In this document: in pieces, positions 34,030 through 42,697 of the stretch
Position numbering within the stretch: position 1 is the stretch's first letter
How the letters are laid out: each line of letters starts with the position of its first letter
Assembly (NCBI GenBank): GCA_028687335.1
Contig: JAQUAI010000015.1
Location: 1 to 60,746, forward strand
Length of the DNA stretch: 60,746 nucleotides
Direction: 5' to 3'
Source: Gallionella sp.
GTDB taxonomy: Bacteria; Pseudomonadota; Gammaproteobacteria; Burkholderiales; Gallionellaceae
Position numbers and translations under genes: made by a program
The notes under the pieces: model-generated
Told to the model about the DNA's origin: nothing
The model's input: the letters and a program-made list of their open reading frames with translations, nothing else
Database searches by the model: none

Positions 34030-34462
34030 ATTCTACTTTCAGCGCGGATTTACCCTGGTCGAGTTGGTGATGACGATGATTATCATCGGTATTATCGGGG
34101 CGGTAGCCGCACCGCGTTTTTTCGACAACAACGTATTTCAATCGCGCGGCTTTTCCGATCAAGTGAAAGCCACGCTGCGCTATGCGCAAAAAGTTGCTAT
34201 CGCGCAGAATCGTTTTGTATGTGCCGCATTTACCAATAGCAGCGTGACTTTGTCGCTGGGTGCGACTGCGGCGTGCGGCACGCCGCTAGCATTGCCCGAC
34301 GGCAACGCAGTTTTGAACGCACCGGCAGGCATCACCTTTACCGCCACCCCAGGCGACTTCAATTTTGATCAGCAGGGCACACCGTCTGCCGGGCGGGTAA
34401 TCAACATCACCGGCGCAACGCAGGCCGTTACTGTCGAGGTGGGGACGGGTTATGTGCATTAG
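34022..34462 (+). CDS. mshC: MSHA minor prepilin (MshC-like)
   Basis: 146 residues from ATG 34022, inside the end of hepT. Leader MSKFYFQRG, then FTLVELVMTMIIIGIIGAVA with Glu at +5. The body begins with APRFFDNNVFQSRGF and has a GspH-like domain, YAQKVAIAQNRFVCAAF, as in MshC and type II minor pseudopilins. No own ribosome binding site is obvious beyond the coupling with hepT. Confidence 0.85.
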   Translation: MSKFYFQRGFTLVELVMTMIIIGIIGAVAAPRFFDNNVFQSRGFSDQVKATLRYAQKVAIAQNRFVCAAFTNSSVTLSLGATAACGTPLALPDGNAVLNAPAGITFTATPGDFNFDQQGTPSAGRVINITGATQAVTVEVGTGYVH

Positions 34463-34480
34463 GCAGAGGGAGTTCATCAA

Positions 34481-34972
34481 ATGGGCATGATGGATTTGCT
34501 AAAAATGTTGGCAAAATCACAAGTGGATTTTGTTTTGGTGGGCGGCTTGGCTGTTGCTTTGCGTGGCTATTCTCGTTTTACCGCAGATGTCGATGTGGCG
34601 ATGGCGATGGATAGCGAGAATCTGCGTAAGTTTATTGATGCGGCAAAGTTGGCAGGGTTAAATCCTTCCATTCCTGTACCGCTGGAATCACTTACTCAGC
34701 CCGACTTAATTGAGCAATGGCATCGTGAGAAGGGCATGTTGGCTTTTAGTTTGCGTACCGCCGACAGAGTGCCTTTGGTGCTGGATGTATTGGTCAAACC
34801 CGTTGTGCCATATGTGGAGTTACGGCAGCAGGCAACCATGCTGGATGTTGGGGAATTACAAATTGCGGTTGCTGGTATTGATCATTTAATTGCAATGAAA
34901 ACCGGCACGGGACGCAGCAAAGATCAAATTGATATTGAAGAGTTGCGCAAAATTCAGGCGAGCCATGAATAA
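34481..34972 (+). CDS. Nucleotidyltransferase-fold protein (AbiEii/MNT-like)
   Basis: 163 residues. VGGLAVALRGYSRFTADVDVAM (residues 20-41) contains the GG...DxD signature of nucleotidyltransferase-fold proteins found in toxin-antitoxin and abortive-infection modules. The rest (VPLVLDVLVKPVVPY, then the C-terminal AGIDHLIAMKTGTGRSKDQID) fits the same fold. GGGAG lies 8 bases before the ATG. Its stop overlaps the start of the mshD-like gene. A separate partner gene is missing; see the next entry for where it may have gone. Confidence 0.75.
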   Translation: MGMMDLLKMLAKSQVDFVLVGGLAVALRGYSRFTADVDVAMAMDSENLRKFIDAAKLAGLNPSIPVPLESLTQPDLIEQWHREKGMLAFSLRTADRVPLVLDVLVKPVVPYVELRQQATMLDVGELQIAVAGIDHLIAMKTGTGRSKDQIDIEELRKIQASHE

Positions 34973-35585
34973 CGCTGAAAAAAATTACCAGATCATTCGC
35001 CAGCTTGAAGATGGACGGAACTTCATGCTGGAGATGTATGCGCAAAATCCCGCTTTGTTGAAGACGGCGGACTCGCGCATCCGCGAACTGTTTGAATACA
35101 AGCCTGTTGCAGAATGTGAGCGTCCCCCCAAGCAGCGCGGTGCCAGTCTGATCGAGCTGATTATGTTCATCGTTATCGTCAGTGTGGCGCTGGCGGGTAT
35201 TTTGCTGGTGATGAACCAGACCACGCGCGGCAGTGCCGATCCTTTGGTGCGCAAGCAGGCGCTGGCGGTGGCGTATTCGCTGCTGGAGGAAGTGGAGTTG
35301 CAGGATTTTGCCAATCCTGTTGGAGGTTTTACTGGTGCAAATGTACAAGCAAATCGTTCGAAATTTGATGATGTGATGGATTACAACGGTTTTAATCAGG
35401 CGGCAGGGATTTATTCGCTAGATGGAGTTGCGCCGATTACTGGATTGGAGGGCTACACCGCAGGTGTAACGGTGATTGATGCCGCGCTGGGCGTTCCCGC
35501 TGTCAGTGCGGTACAAATTGATGTAACGGTGACCGCGCCCAATGGCGAGGCGATTACCGCAACCGGATACAGGGCGGCTTACTGA
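34965..35585 (+). CDS. mshD: MSHA minor prepilin (MshD-like) with a 59-residue foreign-looking leader
   Basis: 206 residues from ATG 34965, overlapping the nucleotidyltransferase stop. The pilin signal KQRG-ASLIELIMFIVIV starts only at residue 56-60, with Glu at +5. The first 48 residues (NNAEKNYQIIRQLEDGRNF, MLEMYAQNPALLK, ADSRIRELF) are polar and helical and look like a small partner protein of the nucleotidyltransferase joined in frame. The remainder is a normal MshD-type prepilin. Cleavage by prepilin peptidase would release the extra domain as a peptide. Confidence 0.75.
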   Translation: MNNAEKNYQIIRQLEDGRNFMLEMYAQNPALLKTADSRIRELFEYKPVAECERPPKQRGASLIELIMFIVIVSVALAGILLVMNQTTRGSADPLVRKQALAVAYSLLEEVELQDFANPVGGFTGANVQANRSKFDDVMDYNGFNQAAGIYSLDGVAPITGLEGYTAGVTVIDAALGVPAVSAVQIDVTVTAPNGEAITATGYRAAY

Positions 35586-36460
35586 TGCGAACCTCGACGT
35601 CTCCGAAAATTTTGAAAGGTTTTAGTCTGGTCGAGCTGATCATGGTGATCGTCATCACCGGCATCCTCGGCAGCATGGTCGCGGTATTTCTTAAAGCGCC
35701 GATTCAGCAATACATGGATGTGTCGCGCCGTGCGGAGTTGACCGATGTTGCTGATACCGCGTTGTACCGTATGGCGAGTGAAATTAGTACGGCGGTGCCG
35801 AACAGTATTCGTCCGCAGGGGAGTGGTTTGACTTACGTTGAATTTTTACCGACCAAAAATGGCGGGCGGTATCGTGCATCGGCAGATTTGAGCGGAGCTT
35901 CCGCTGTGGGCGATATTCTCGACTTTACCGCCAACGATGGTTCGTTCGATCTTCTTGGGCCGAGCGTGGATTTGGCGCAGGGTGATGGAATCGTGGTGGG
36001 GAGCGTGCAATCGGACGGTAATCCGCCATACGATCAAAGCGCGGCATCCGGTGTGTTGCGCACGGTGCCTGTAGCGGCAGCCGGCACAACTGTGGCTAAC
36101 ATTACGGCCACCCGTTTTCCTGCTTTTGCCCAACTGCCATCGCAACGCTTCGACGTGGTGCCGGCTACTCAACAGGCGGTAACTTATGCGTGCGAGGGCG
36201 CATTGGGCGCTTTGGATGCCAATCAAAACGGCCAAGCACAGTTGGTCAAACATTGGGCTTATGGATTTAATGCGGTGCAAGTTGCCCCAGCGGGATTGGG
36301 CGGAACAAGCGCCATTCTTGCGGATAATGTCAGTGCCTGTTCGTTTGATTATGACGTGAGTAATCAACGTCTGGGTTTGCTTGGTATTCGCCTCACGCTA
36401 ACCAGCGGGGGTGAAAGCGTCAGCCTGTACCATGAAATTCACGTGAACAATATTCCATGA
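35585..36460 (+). CDS. mshO: MSHA minor prepilin (MshO-like)
   Basis: 291 residues. Leader MRTSTSPKILKG, then FSLVELIMVIVITGILGSMV with Glu at +5. The ensuing VSRRAELTDVADTALYRMA is typical of MshO and GspJ-like subunits. The start overlaps the mshD stop by one base (TGATG). A class B repeat follows before mshP. Confidence 0.88.
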   Translation: MRTSTSPKILKGFSLVELIMVIVITGILGSMVAVFLKAPIQQYMDVSRRAELTDVADTALYRMASEISTAVPNSIRPQGSGLTYVEFLPTKNGGRYRASADLSGASAVGDILDFTANDGSFDLLGPSVDLAQGDGIVVGSVQSDGNPPYDQSAASGVLRTVPVAAAGTTVANITATRFPAFAQLPSQRFDVVPATQQAVTYACEGALGALDANQNGQAQLVKHWAYGFNAVQVAPAGLGGTSAILADNVSACSFDYDVSNQRLGLLGIRLTLTSGGESVSLYHEIHVNNIP

Positions 36461-36491
36461 ACCCAGATTGTTTATTAGCGCTAAGCCAGTC

Positions 36492-36582
36492 CCTTCCCCC
36501 TTGCAGGGGGAAGGTTAGGATGGGGGTAGAGTTGGTGATGTGCCTCGCCTCTATCCCATCCCGCTGCAAGAGGGAGGGGATG
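36492..36582. repeat. Nested palindromic repeat, class B (TTGCA core), copy 1
   Basis: The left arm is CCTTCCCCCTTGCAGGGGG followed by AAGGTTAGGATGGGGGTAGA; its first 43 bases are identical to the copy inside bioF (49644). The right arm (CTCTATCCCATCC...GCTGCAAGAGGGAGGGGATG) is a decayed inverted copy. It fills the gap between mshO and mshP. An open frame through the right arm reads IPLQEGGDV and runs into mshP, the same frame in which the bioF copy is translated. Confidence 0.8.
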
Positions 36583-36608
36583 TTCTCACTCCTAAAGGAT
36601 CATCGAGG

Positions 36609-37040
36609 ATGAAAAGGAAATTACAGCACGGCTTTAGTTTGATTTCCGCCATCTTTTTGCTGGTGGTGATTGCCGCATTGGGTGCCTTTGCGGTAACTTT
36701 ATCAACAACACAACACCAAAGCCAAGCGATGGAGGTAATGGGCGCGCGCGCGTATCAGGCCGCCTTGGCGGGCGTGGAGTGGGCGGCGTTTAATGTGGCT
36801 AATAGCGCTTCCGGTGTGGAGTGGGTAGGTTGTACGGCAGCCGTACCCGCTGCGACGATAAATGGGCTGGCTGGAAACCTTGCCCCGTTCACCGTCGCGG
36901 TCAATTGTGCGGCGACTTCCGCAGTTGAGGGTACGGGCACAATCTGGATTTACGATGTTTCAGCAGTGGCAAATACCGGGGGAAATCCCGGTGATGTGGG
37001 GTATGTGGAGCAGGTGGCAACGGCAAAGTTGGCGCGTTAG
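36609..37040 (+). CDS. mshP: MSHA biogenesis protein MshP (prepilin-like)
   Basis: 143 residues from ATG 36609. Leader MKRKLQHG, then FSLISAIFLLVVIAALGAF. Ser replaces Glu at +5, as in MshP and GspK-like tip subunits. SQAMEVMGARAYQAALAGVEW is conserved in MshP. The frame is open 69 bases further up, through the palindromic repeat to an ATG at 36540; I do not favour that start because the leader would become 31 residues. Confidence 0.85.
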   Translation: MKRKLQHGFSLISAIFLLVVIAALGAFAVTLSTTQHQSQAMEVMGARAYQAALAGVEWAAFNVANSASGVEWVGCTAAVPAATINGLAGNLAPFTVAVNCAATSAVEGTGTIWIYDVSAVANTGGNPGDVGYVEQVATAKLAR

Positions 37041-37104
37041 GATTTGAGTCTGCGCCTGCGCAGGATAGAATGCAAAATATGGACACAATTGTAGCGAGGT
37101 GTAT

Positions 37105-39966
37105 ATGAAAAAAAATCAATGGTCACACTTGGGTATCTTGTTGGTAGCCATGTGCGTGGTGGCAGAGTCATCTGCTGTGGTATGTAGTGTCAACAACGGT
37201 TTGATTCAGCCACCAAATCCAGACATTCAATTGAATGGTGTGGCGGGTGTGCCTGGCTTGGTGATCGGTGTCGGTGAGCCTGATTGCAAGTTTAATCCGG
37301 CACCTGGGTGTAACTCAAGCAAAGGCGTTGTCTATGTCAATGGCGTGGCTACGCCGTTGCCTAACAACACTGCGCAATTGAACGCAGTTAGTGTGGCAAG
37401 CACAAATTATGCTGTCGCTGTTGGTGATAATAAAAACGGAATGCCTGTTGCGTTAGTTCAATTTAACGGGACGACTTGGACGGCAATGCCTACGGCTGGA
37501 ACCGAGCCAAGCTCGGATGCAAACGGCGTTAAAACTTACGGTCCAAATCAGACATACGTGGTCGGCGATCAAGGTATTTACTTTTTTAATGGCACGACGT
37601 GGACGCGCCAGCTGAGTACGAACAATGTGCCAATAATTAATGGGCAGAATGTCGGTAAATTTGAAGCTGTCTGGGGGGATGCGACGAATGTATATGCATT
37701 AGCTGACAACGGCGCGCTCTACACCAAGGATGTTGCAACTCCTCCTACTGCTTGGACGCGCATTACTGCCGCCTATCCCGCCGGTGCAAATAAGGCTGAC
37801 TTTCAGGCGATTACGGGCGATGCGGCGGGTAATATTTATGTCACTGGACAAACAGACAATAACAAAGGTTTTGTCTATCAATACAACCCAACAACTGGTG
37901 CTTGGACGAACCTAATCACCACGGCTGGCACGTTTGATTTTAATGGCATCGCCATCAATCCTTCGACTGGTGCAATTACTGCTGTTGGCGATAACGGCGG
38001 TCAAATCACCTCTGGCCCAAATGGCGCAGCGCCGTGGACGCAGATTCCTGAAGCAAACAATACGAACGATATCAATGCTGTTTATATCGACCCGAATGGC
38101 AGCATTTTCTTGGCTGGGCAAACTGCGAATGCGTGTACACCACCTGTAACGGGGCCAGACCATATTTTGATCCAGCACACCGGAAGCGGGCTGACGTGCT
38201 CTCCTTCAACAATCACCTTGCGCGCCTGTGCGCAGAGTGCTGCCGCCGACCCCACCTGCGCTAATCTCTATACAGGCGGCGGCGTGACGGTCACCCCTGC
38301 GCCTGCGGGTGTTGCTGTCACCATTGGCGTGACAGGCATCGCCACCACCACTGTGCAGCAAGCAACGGCGGGTACGGCCACGCTGACAGCTACGGCCAAT
38401 CCAGCTGCCGCTGCGGCAACAACTTGTTCGAACACAGTTGCCAATACGGCTAGCTGTGCGATGACATTCAGCGATGCTGGTTTCGTTGTCACTGTTCCCA
38501 ATCACACCTCCTGCACCAATGCCACTGCCACCATCGAGGCAGTACAGACGGGAGGCGCAGGGCGTTGTGTGCCGGCCTATCAGAATGTGACGCGGTCTGT
38601 GAATCTGAGCTTTGCCTACACTAGTCCTGTAAGCGGCACGCAGTCCATTAATGTGTTGTCTGGCTCTAACCTTGCCACCATTACCACGGCCCCAACGACG
38701 CACACGCTAACATTTGATAATGTTGGCACGGCGACATTAGGTTTGAGTTATGCAGATGCGGGTCAGCTAACCCTGACGGCAAGTGCCACTGCACCCACAG
38801 GGGCGGCAATGACTGGTAGCGGTGCATTTATCGCCGCGCCAGCCAGTTTCGCATTTAGTGGCATACCTGCTGCGCCGCTGAAAGCGGGACAGGCATTCAA
38901 CGCAACAGTAACCGCCATGAATGCTTGCGCTACGCCAACCGCTACAGCTAACTTTAATGGCACGGTGGCTTTAACTTCTTCTAATCCATTGCCCGCATTG
39001 GGCAATGCAACGGCAATTAATACCACAGCGGCTGCATTCACCAACGGTGTATCCAACACTGATCTGACTTGGGATGAGGTGGGCACGATAGATCTGACGG
39101 CTAATTTGTCCGCTTATTTAGGTTGGACACTGCCGACTGCCGTGGCAACAACGCAATTATCGGTGGGACGTTTTCAGCCAGCTTACTTTGAGACGCTGGT
39201 CACTCCGGTATGCGGGGCGTTTACCTACGCTGGGTCGGTTGCTCCAGCTAAAACAGGACAGCCAATTACGGTGAAAGTGACGGCTTGTGCGAAAAGTGCT
39301 AATTGCGGCAAAGTGACAAAAAATTATGACGGCACTACGTATAACACCGCGTTTGCAACAACACTTTCAAATGCGGGGATAACGACTGGATTGGTCAATA
39401 ATGTTATTCCTGCGAGTGGTTTTGCTAATGGTTCCGTTACGTTAAATGCGTCAAGTGTCAATAAATTGAGTTACAACATGGCAACGCCTGAGGTTGAGTC
39501 ACTTGTCTTGATGCTTAGAGCTACTGATGCGGATTCGGTCGCTGTAACCTCTACTGGGCATGAGAGCGGAACAGAGATGCGTAGCGGTCGCGTGGCGATT
39601 GAAAATGCCTATGGTTCTGAGCTTTTGAATATGCCGATCCCGCTTACGGCTCAGTACTATAAGGCAGCCGCTTGGCGGCTCAATGATGCGGATAGTTGCT
39701 CAAGCTTAACTTTGCCTGCGTTGACATTGCAACCTAGCGGTAGCGTGGTCAATAAAACGTTCAGTTCACCTTTGATTTCTGGGAAGGCTAATTTAGAGCT
39801 CACTAGTCCAAGTGCGAGTGGTTATGTCGATATCACGCCAACGCTAGATACTTGGTTGCAGTATCGTTGGGACGGTACAACGCTGGGCAATCCGACTGGG
39901 CGTGCCACCTTCGGTGTGTATAAGGGAAATAACACTTTCATCTATCGCGGGCGGCGTGGGCGCTAA
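37105..39966 (+). CDS. mshQ: MshQ-like pilus-associated adhesin (beta-propeller plus DUF6701)
   Basis: 953 residues from ATG 37105, with GCGAGG 5 bases upstream; a signal peptide (GILLVAMCVVAESSA) follows. Residues about 60-350 contain repeated units such as YVVGDQGIYFFNGTTWTR, VWGDATNVYALADNGALY and GDAAGNIYVTGQTDNNKG, like a beta-propeller of the photosynthesis-factor/BNR kind. Residues about 370-640 are threonine- and alanine-rich immunoglobulin-like repeats. The C-terminal third has VGRFQPAYFETLVTPVCG and ends ATFGVYKGNNTFIYRGRRG, as DUF6701 in MshQ. Likely the tip or surface adhesin. Confidence 0.82.
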   Translation: MKKNQWSHLGILLVAMCVVAESSAVVCSVNNGLIQPPNPDIQLNGVAGVPGLVIGVGEPDCKFNPAPGCNSSKGVVYVNGVATPLPNNTAQLNAVSVASTNYAVAVGDNKNGMPVALVQFNGTTWTAMPTAGTEPSSDANGVKTYGPNQTYVVGDQGIYFFNGTTWTRQLSTNNVPIINGQNVGKFEAVWGDATNVYALADNGALYTKDVATPPTAWTRITAAYPAGANKADFQAITGDAAGNIYVTGQTDNNKGFVYQYNPTTGAWTNLITTAGTFDFNGIAINPSTGAITAVGDNGGQITSGPNGAAPWTQIPEANNTNDINAVYIDPNGSIFLAGQTANACTPPVTGPDHILIQHTGSGLTCSPSTITLRACAQSAAADPTCANLYTGGGVTVTPAPAGVAVTIGVTGIATTTVQQATAGTATLTATANPAAAAATTCSNTVANTASCAMTFSDAGFVVTVPNHTSCTNATATIEAVQTGGAGRCVPAYQNVTRSVNLSFAYTSPVSGTQSINVLSGSNLATITTAPTTHTLTFDNVGTATLGLSYADAGQLTLTASATAPTGAAMTGSGAFIAAPASFAFSGIPAAPLKAGQAFNATVTAMNACATPTATANFNGTVALTSSNPLPALGNATAINTTAAAFTNGVSNTDLTWDEVGTIDLTANLSAYLGWTLPTAVATTQLSVGRFQPAYFETLVTPVCGAFTYAGSVAPAKTGQPITVKVTACAKSANCGKVTKNYDGTTYNTAFATTLSNAGITTGLVNNVIPASGFANGSVTLNASSVNKLSYNMATPEVESLVLMLRATDADSVAVTSTGHESGTEMRSGRVAIENAYGSELLNMPIPLTAQYYKAAAWRLNDADSCSSLTLPALTLQPSGSVVNKTFSSPLISGKANLELTSPSASGYVDITPTLDTWLQYRWDGTTLGNPTGRATFGVYKGNNTFIYRGRRGR

Positions 39967-40018
39967 GTGTTAAATTTCATTGACATCATGCGGTTGCTGA
40001 ATTAACTTCCAGTCAATC

Positions 40019-40975
40019 ATGCAGATGCCAAAGCTCTCTTCGCTGTTCAAGTCTAAAACCCGCGACGCGGGTTGGGTGGCTGTCGGCGTGGCAGAGCATG
40101 GTGTTTATCTCGCGCAGGTTCAGTTTGTCGGTGCGCGTCCCAGTGTGATGCGTTGCGAGTATCACGATACCGGCACGGTGACCTCGGAAGTTTTGGAGCG
40201 GGTATGCCGCGAGGCGGATGTCGGCAACCACGCTTTCACTACACTGCTGGCACCGAGCGAATATCAAATCTCACTGGTTGAGGCTCCCAATGTTCCGGTC
40301 GCCGAGTTAAAAACGGCGATACGCTGGAAAATTAAAGACGGGTTGAACTATCACATCGACGATGCCACGGTGGATGTGTTGCAGATTCCCGCCAGCCGTT
40401 ACGGCTCTGACCGTCCGCGCAATCTGTATGCGATTACCGCGCAAAATACAATTATTCAGCAACGCATCGCCCTGTTTGAACACGCCAAGTTGCAGTTGGA
40501 TGTGATAGATATTCAGGAGACCGCGCAGCGTAATATTGCCGCGTTATTCGAGCAGGAAGAGCGCGCGTTGGGTTTGCTGGTGTTTGATGATAATGGTGGC
40601 CTGTTAACCTTTACCTCTGGCGGTGAGTTGTATCTTTCGCGCCGCATCGAGATTGGCGTCGGCCAGTTACTGGATGCCGATGAGCGTTTGCGCGGCCAGA
40701 TGCGGGATCGTGTCGAGCTAGAGTTGCAACGTTCACTCGATTATTTTGATCGCCAGTTTAATTACCTGCCTTTGAGTCGTGTGCTGGTGTGTGTGCCGGA
40801 AGAGTCGGGGTTGGTTGCTTTTCTGAACGGTAACGTGGAAGCCAAAGTCGAGGCGCTTGATCTAGCGCAAGTGATGGACATCGACGCGGTGCCCGCGTTG
40901 GCGAATGGTGAGTTTACTGCCCACGCGCTGGCCACTTTGGGCGCAGCGTTGCGCGAAGAGAGTAAGACGCTATGA
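40019..40975 (+). CDS. mshI: MSHA pilus assembly protein MshI (PilM-like)
   Basis: 318 residues. WVAVGVAEHGVYLAQVQFVG is the actin-like N-terminal strand pair; TTLLAPSEYQISLVEAPNVP and AIRWKIKDGLNYHIDDA are typical of MshI. Predicted to be cytoplasmic and to bind the PilN-like partner encoded next, which overlaps by ATGA. Confidence 0.88.
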   Translation: MQMPKLSSLFKSKTRDAGWVAVGVAEHGVYLAQVQFVGARPSVMRCEYHDTGTVTSEVLERVCREADVGNHAFTTLLAPSEYQISLVEAPNVPVAELKTAIRWKIKDGLNYHIDDATVDVLQIPASRYGSDRPRNLYAITAQNTIIQQRIALFEHAKLQLDVIDIQETAQRNIAALFEQEERALGLLVFDDNGGLLTFTSGGELYLSRRIEIGVGQLLDADERLRGQMRDRVELELQRSLDYFDRQFNYLPLSRVLVCVPEESGLVAFLNGNVEAKVEALDLAQVMDIDAVPALANGEFTAHALATLGAALREESKTL

Positions 40976-41604
40976 GCCAGCAGATCAATCTGTTCAATCC
41001 GATTTTTATGAAGCAGCGCAAGATGTTTACGCTGCTGACTATGGTGCAGGCATTGGGTTTGATCGTGATGGGTACGTTGTTGTTTTACGGCTATGCCCTC
41101 TACCAAGTGGAGCAGTTGCGCGAGCAGTCCAAGGATAGCGATGCGCGTTACGCGGCGGAGCAGGATCGTTTTGTCCGATTTGCCAGTGAGTTTTCGCCGC
41201 AGCAGGCCAACCAAATATTGCAGGATGAGGCGCAGCGCTTGGAAAAGCGCGCGGCGGAACAAGCGGAATTGGTTGATACACTCAAGTCTGGCGCAGTTGG
41301 CAATACCACTGGCTATTCGGCCTACATGAATGCTTTCGGTCGACAGTCACTACCGGGTTTGTGGTTGACCGGTTTTCATTTGGTCGGCGACGGGGCGCAA
41401 ATTAGTCTGACTGGCGGTGTGGTCGATCCTGAGTTGTTGCCCGCGTATATTCGCCGCATGAGTTCTGAGCCGGTGATGCAGGGAAAAACATTTGCCGATA
41501 TGAAAATGCGTCAGCCCAAAACAGACGCGAAAGATAAAACAGCCGTTGCGCGTTATGTTGAGTTTGAGCTGCACTCGCAGCACGCTGGCGGGGCGAAGCC
41601 ATGA
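40972..41604 (+). CDS. PilN-like pilus assembly protein
   Basis: 210 residues. The N-terminus SQQINLFNPIF resembles the PilM-binding INLLP-type peptide of PilN. One membrane helix (TMVQALGLIVMGTLLFYGYA) is followed by a coiled coil (VEQLREQSKDSDARYAAEQD) and a periplasmic ferredoxin-like domain. It overlaps mshI and mshJ and probably joins them in the inner-membrane alignment complex. Confidence 0.82.
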   Translation: MSQQINLFNPIFMKQRKMFTLLTMVQALGLIVMGTLLFYGYALYQVEQLREQSKDSDARYAAEQDRFVRFASEFSPQQANQILQDEAQRLEKRAAEQAELVDTLKSGAVGNTTGYSAYMNAFGRQSLPGLWLTGFHLVGDGAQISLTGGVVDPELLPAYIRRMSSEPVMQGKTFADMKMRQPKTDAKDKTAVARYVEFELHSQHAGGAKP

Positions 41605-42275
41605 AGCGTTATTGGGAGCTAGTACGCGGCAAAATCGACGAAATGTCCTTGCGCGAACGCTTGATGATTTTTTTGGCAGCGGCCTTTGTGCTGATTTCGG
41701 CGCTGAATGCCTTATTGCTTGATCCCTTATTGGCTGAGCAGAAAAGCAAGTCGGCTCAAGTTGTGCAGCAACTGGAAAAAATGAAAGAGTTGCAAGCGCA
41801 GATGCAAGCCCTGATTCAGGCCAAACAAGACAACCAGCAGTCGCCGTTGCACCAGCGTATTGCCGCGTTGCGCCAGCAAGTCGACGAGCAAGATGAGTAT
41901 TTGCAAAGTCGCCGTGACCGGCTGGTTGCACCGGACAAAATGGCGGAGGTGTTGGAGCAGGTGTTGGGCAAACATGGCAAGCTGCAATTGATTGAAATGG
42001 ATACGTTGGCGGTCACGCCATTGATTGAAAAAGCGGCGGCGGGTGCGGCTCCGAATCAGAGCGTGGATGAGGGGCGGCAGATATTCAAACACGGTGTGAC
42101 GCTGACCTTGCGTGGCAGCTATGCCGAGTTGACGCGTTATGTCACCGCACTGGAAGGTCTGCCCGTGCAGATGTTTTGGGGCGATGCCCAGTTGCAGGTG
42201 GATACTTACCCTGATGCCGAATTGACGCTCACCTTGTACACCTTGAGTCTGGATAAAACATGGCTGAGCCTATGA
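41601..42275 (+). CDS. mshJ: MSHA biogenesis protein MshJ (PilO/GspM-like)
   Basis: 224 residues. A single membrane helix (LMIFLAAAFVLISALNALL), a coiled coil (KSAQVVQQLEKMKELQAQMQ) and a small periplasmic domain (HGVTLTLRGSYAELTRYV), the layout of PilO-type proteins. Overlaps on both sides are ATGA. Confidence 0.87.
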   Translation: MKRYWELVRGKIDEMSLRERLMIFLAAAFVLISALNALLLDPLLAEQKSKSAQVVQQLEKMKELQAQMQALIQAKQDNQQSPLHQRIAALRQQVDEQDEYLQSRRDRLVAPDKMAEVLEQVLGKHGKLQLIEMDTLAVTPLIEKAAAGAAPNQSVDEGRQIFKHGVTLTLRGSYAELTRYVTALEGLPVQMFWGDAQLQVDTYPDAELTLTLYTLSLDKTWLSL

Positions 42276-42697
42276 ACGGGTTGAAGATTCTGCTGGCAGT
42301 TGTGTGCGCGTGCTGGATGATGGCTGCGGTTGCTGAGACGAATGATCCCACTCGGCCGCCCGCCAATATCAGCGCGCCAGTGGCAGCCGAGTCGGAAGTG
42401 GAAAGCCAGCCGACAGGGTTGCAGTCGATATTCATCTCGCCTACGCGTCGCGCGGCGATTATTGCCGGACAAACAGTGGAATTAGGCGGTAAGTATGGCG
42501 ATGCAAAATTGATTGAAGTGCATGAAGGCAGCGTAGTCTTGCGCGGACCACAAGGGCGGCAAGTGTTGAGCTTGTTTCCCGGTGTAAAAATTACCCGTAA
42601 AAATGCGGCAACCAAGTCCACACCGCTGCGTGCGGTAAAAAGCGCATCATCCGGTCGGCATAAAGCGAAGCCGGTAGCGCACAAGGAGGGGAAATGA
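42272..42697 (+). CDS. mshK: MSHA biogenesis protein MshK (PilP/GspC-like)
   Basis: 141 residues from ATG 42272, which overlaps the mshJ stop as ATGA; a start 12 bases earlier is less likely. A signal peptide (ILLAVVCACWMMAAVA) precedes ETNDPTRPP, the typical MshK opening, and a beta-rich HR domain (LQSIFISPTRRAAIIAGQTV). Probably contacts the secretin MshL. Confidence 0.85.
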   Translation: MNGLKILLAVVCACWMMAAVAETNDPTRPPANISAPVAAESEVESQPTGLQSIFISPTRRAAIIAGQTVELGGKYGDAKLIEVHEGSVVLRGPQGRQVLSLFPGVKITRKNAATKSTPLRAVKSASSGRHKAKPVAHKEGK

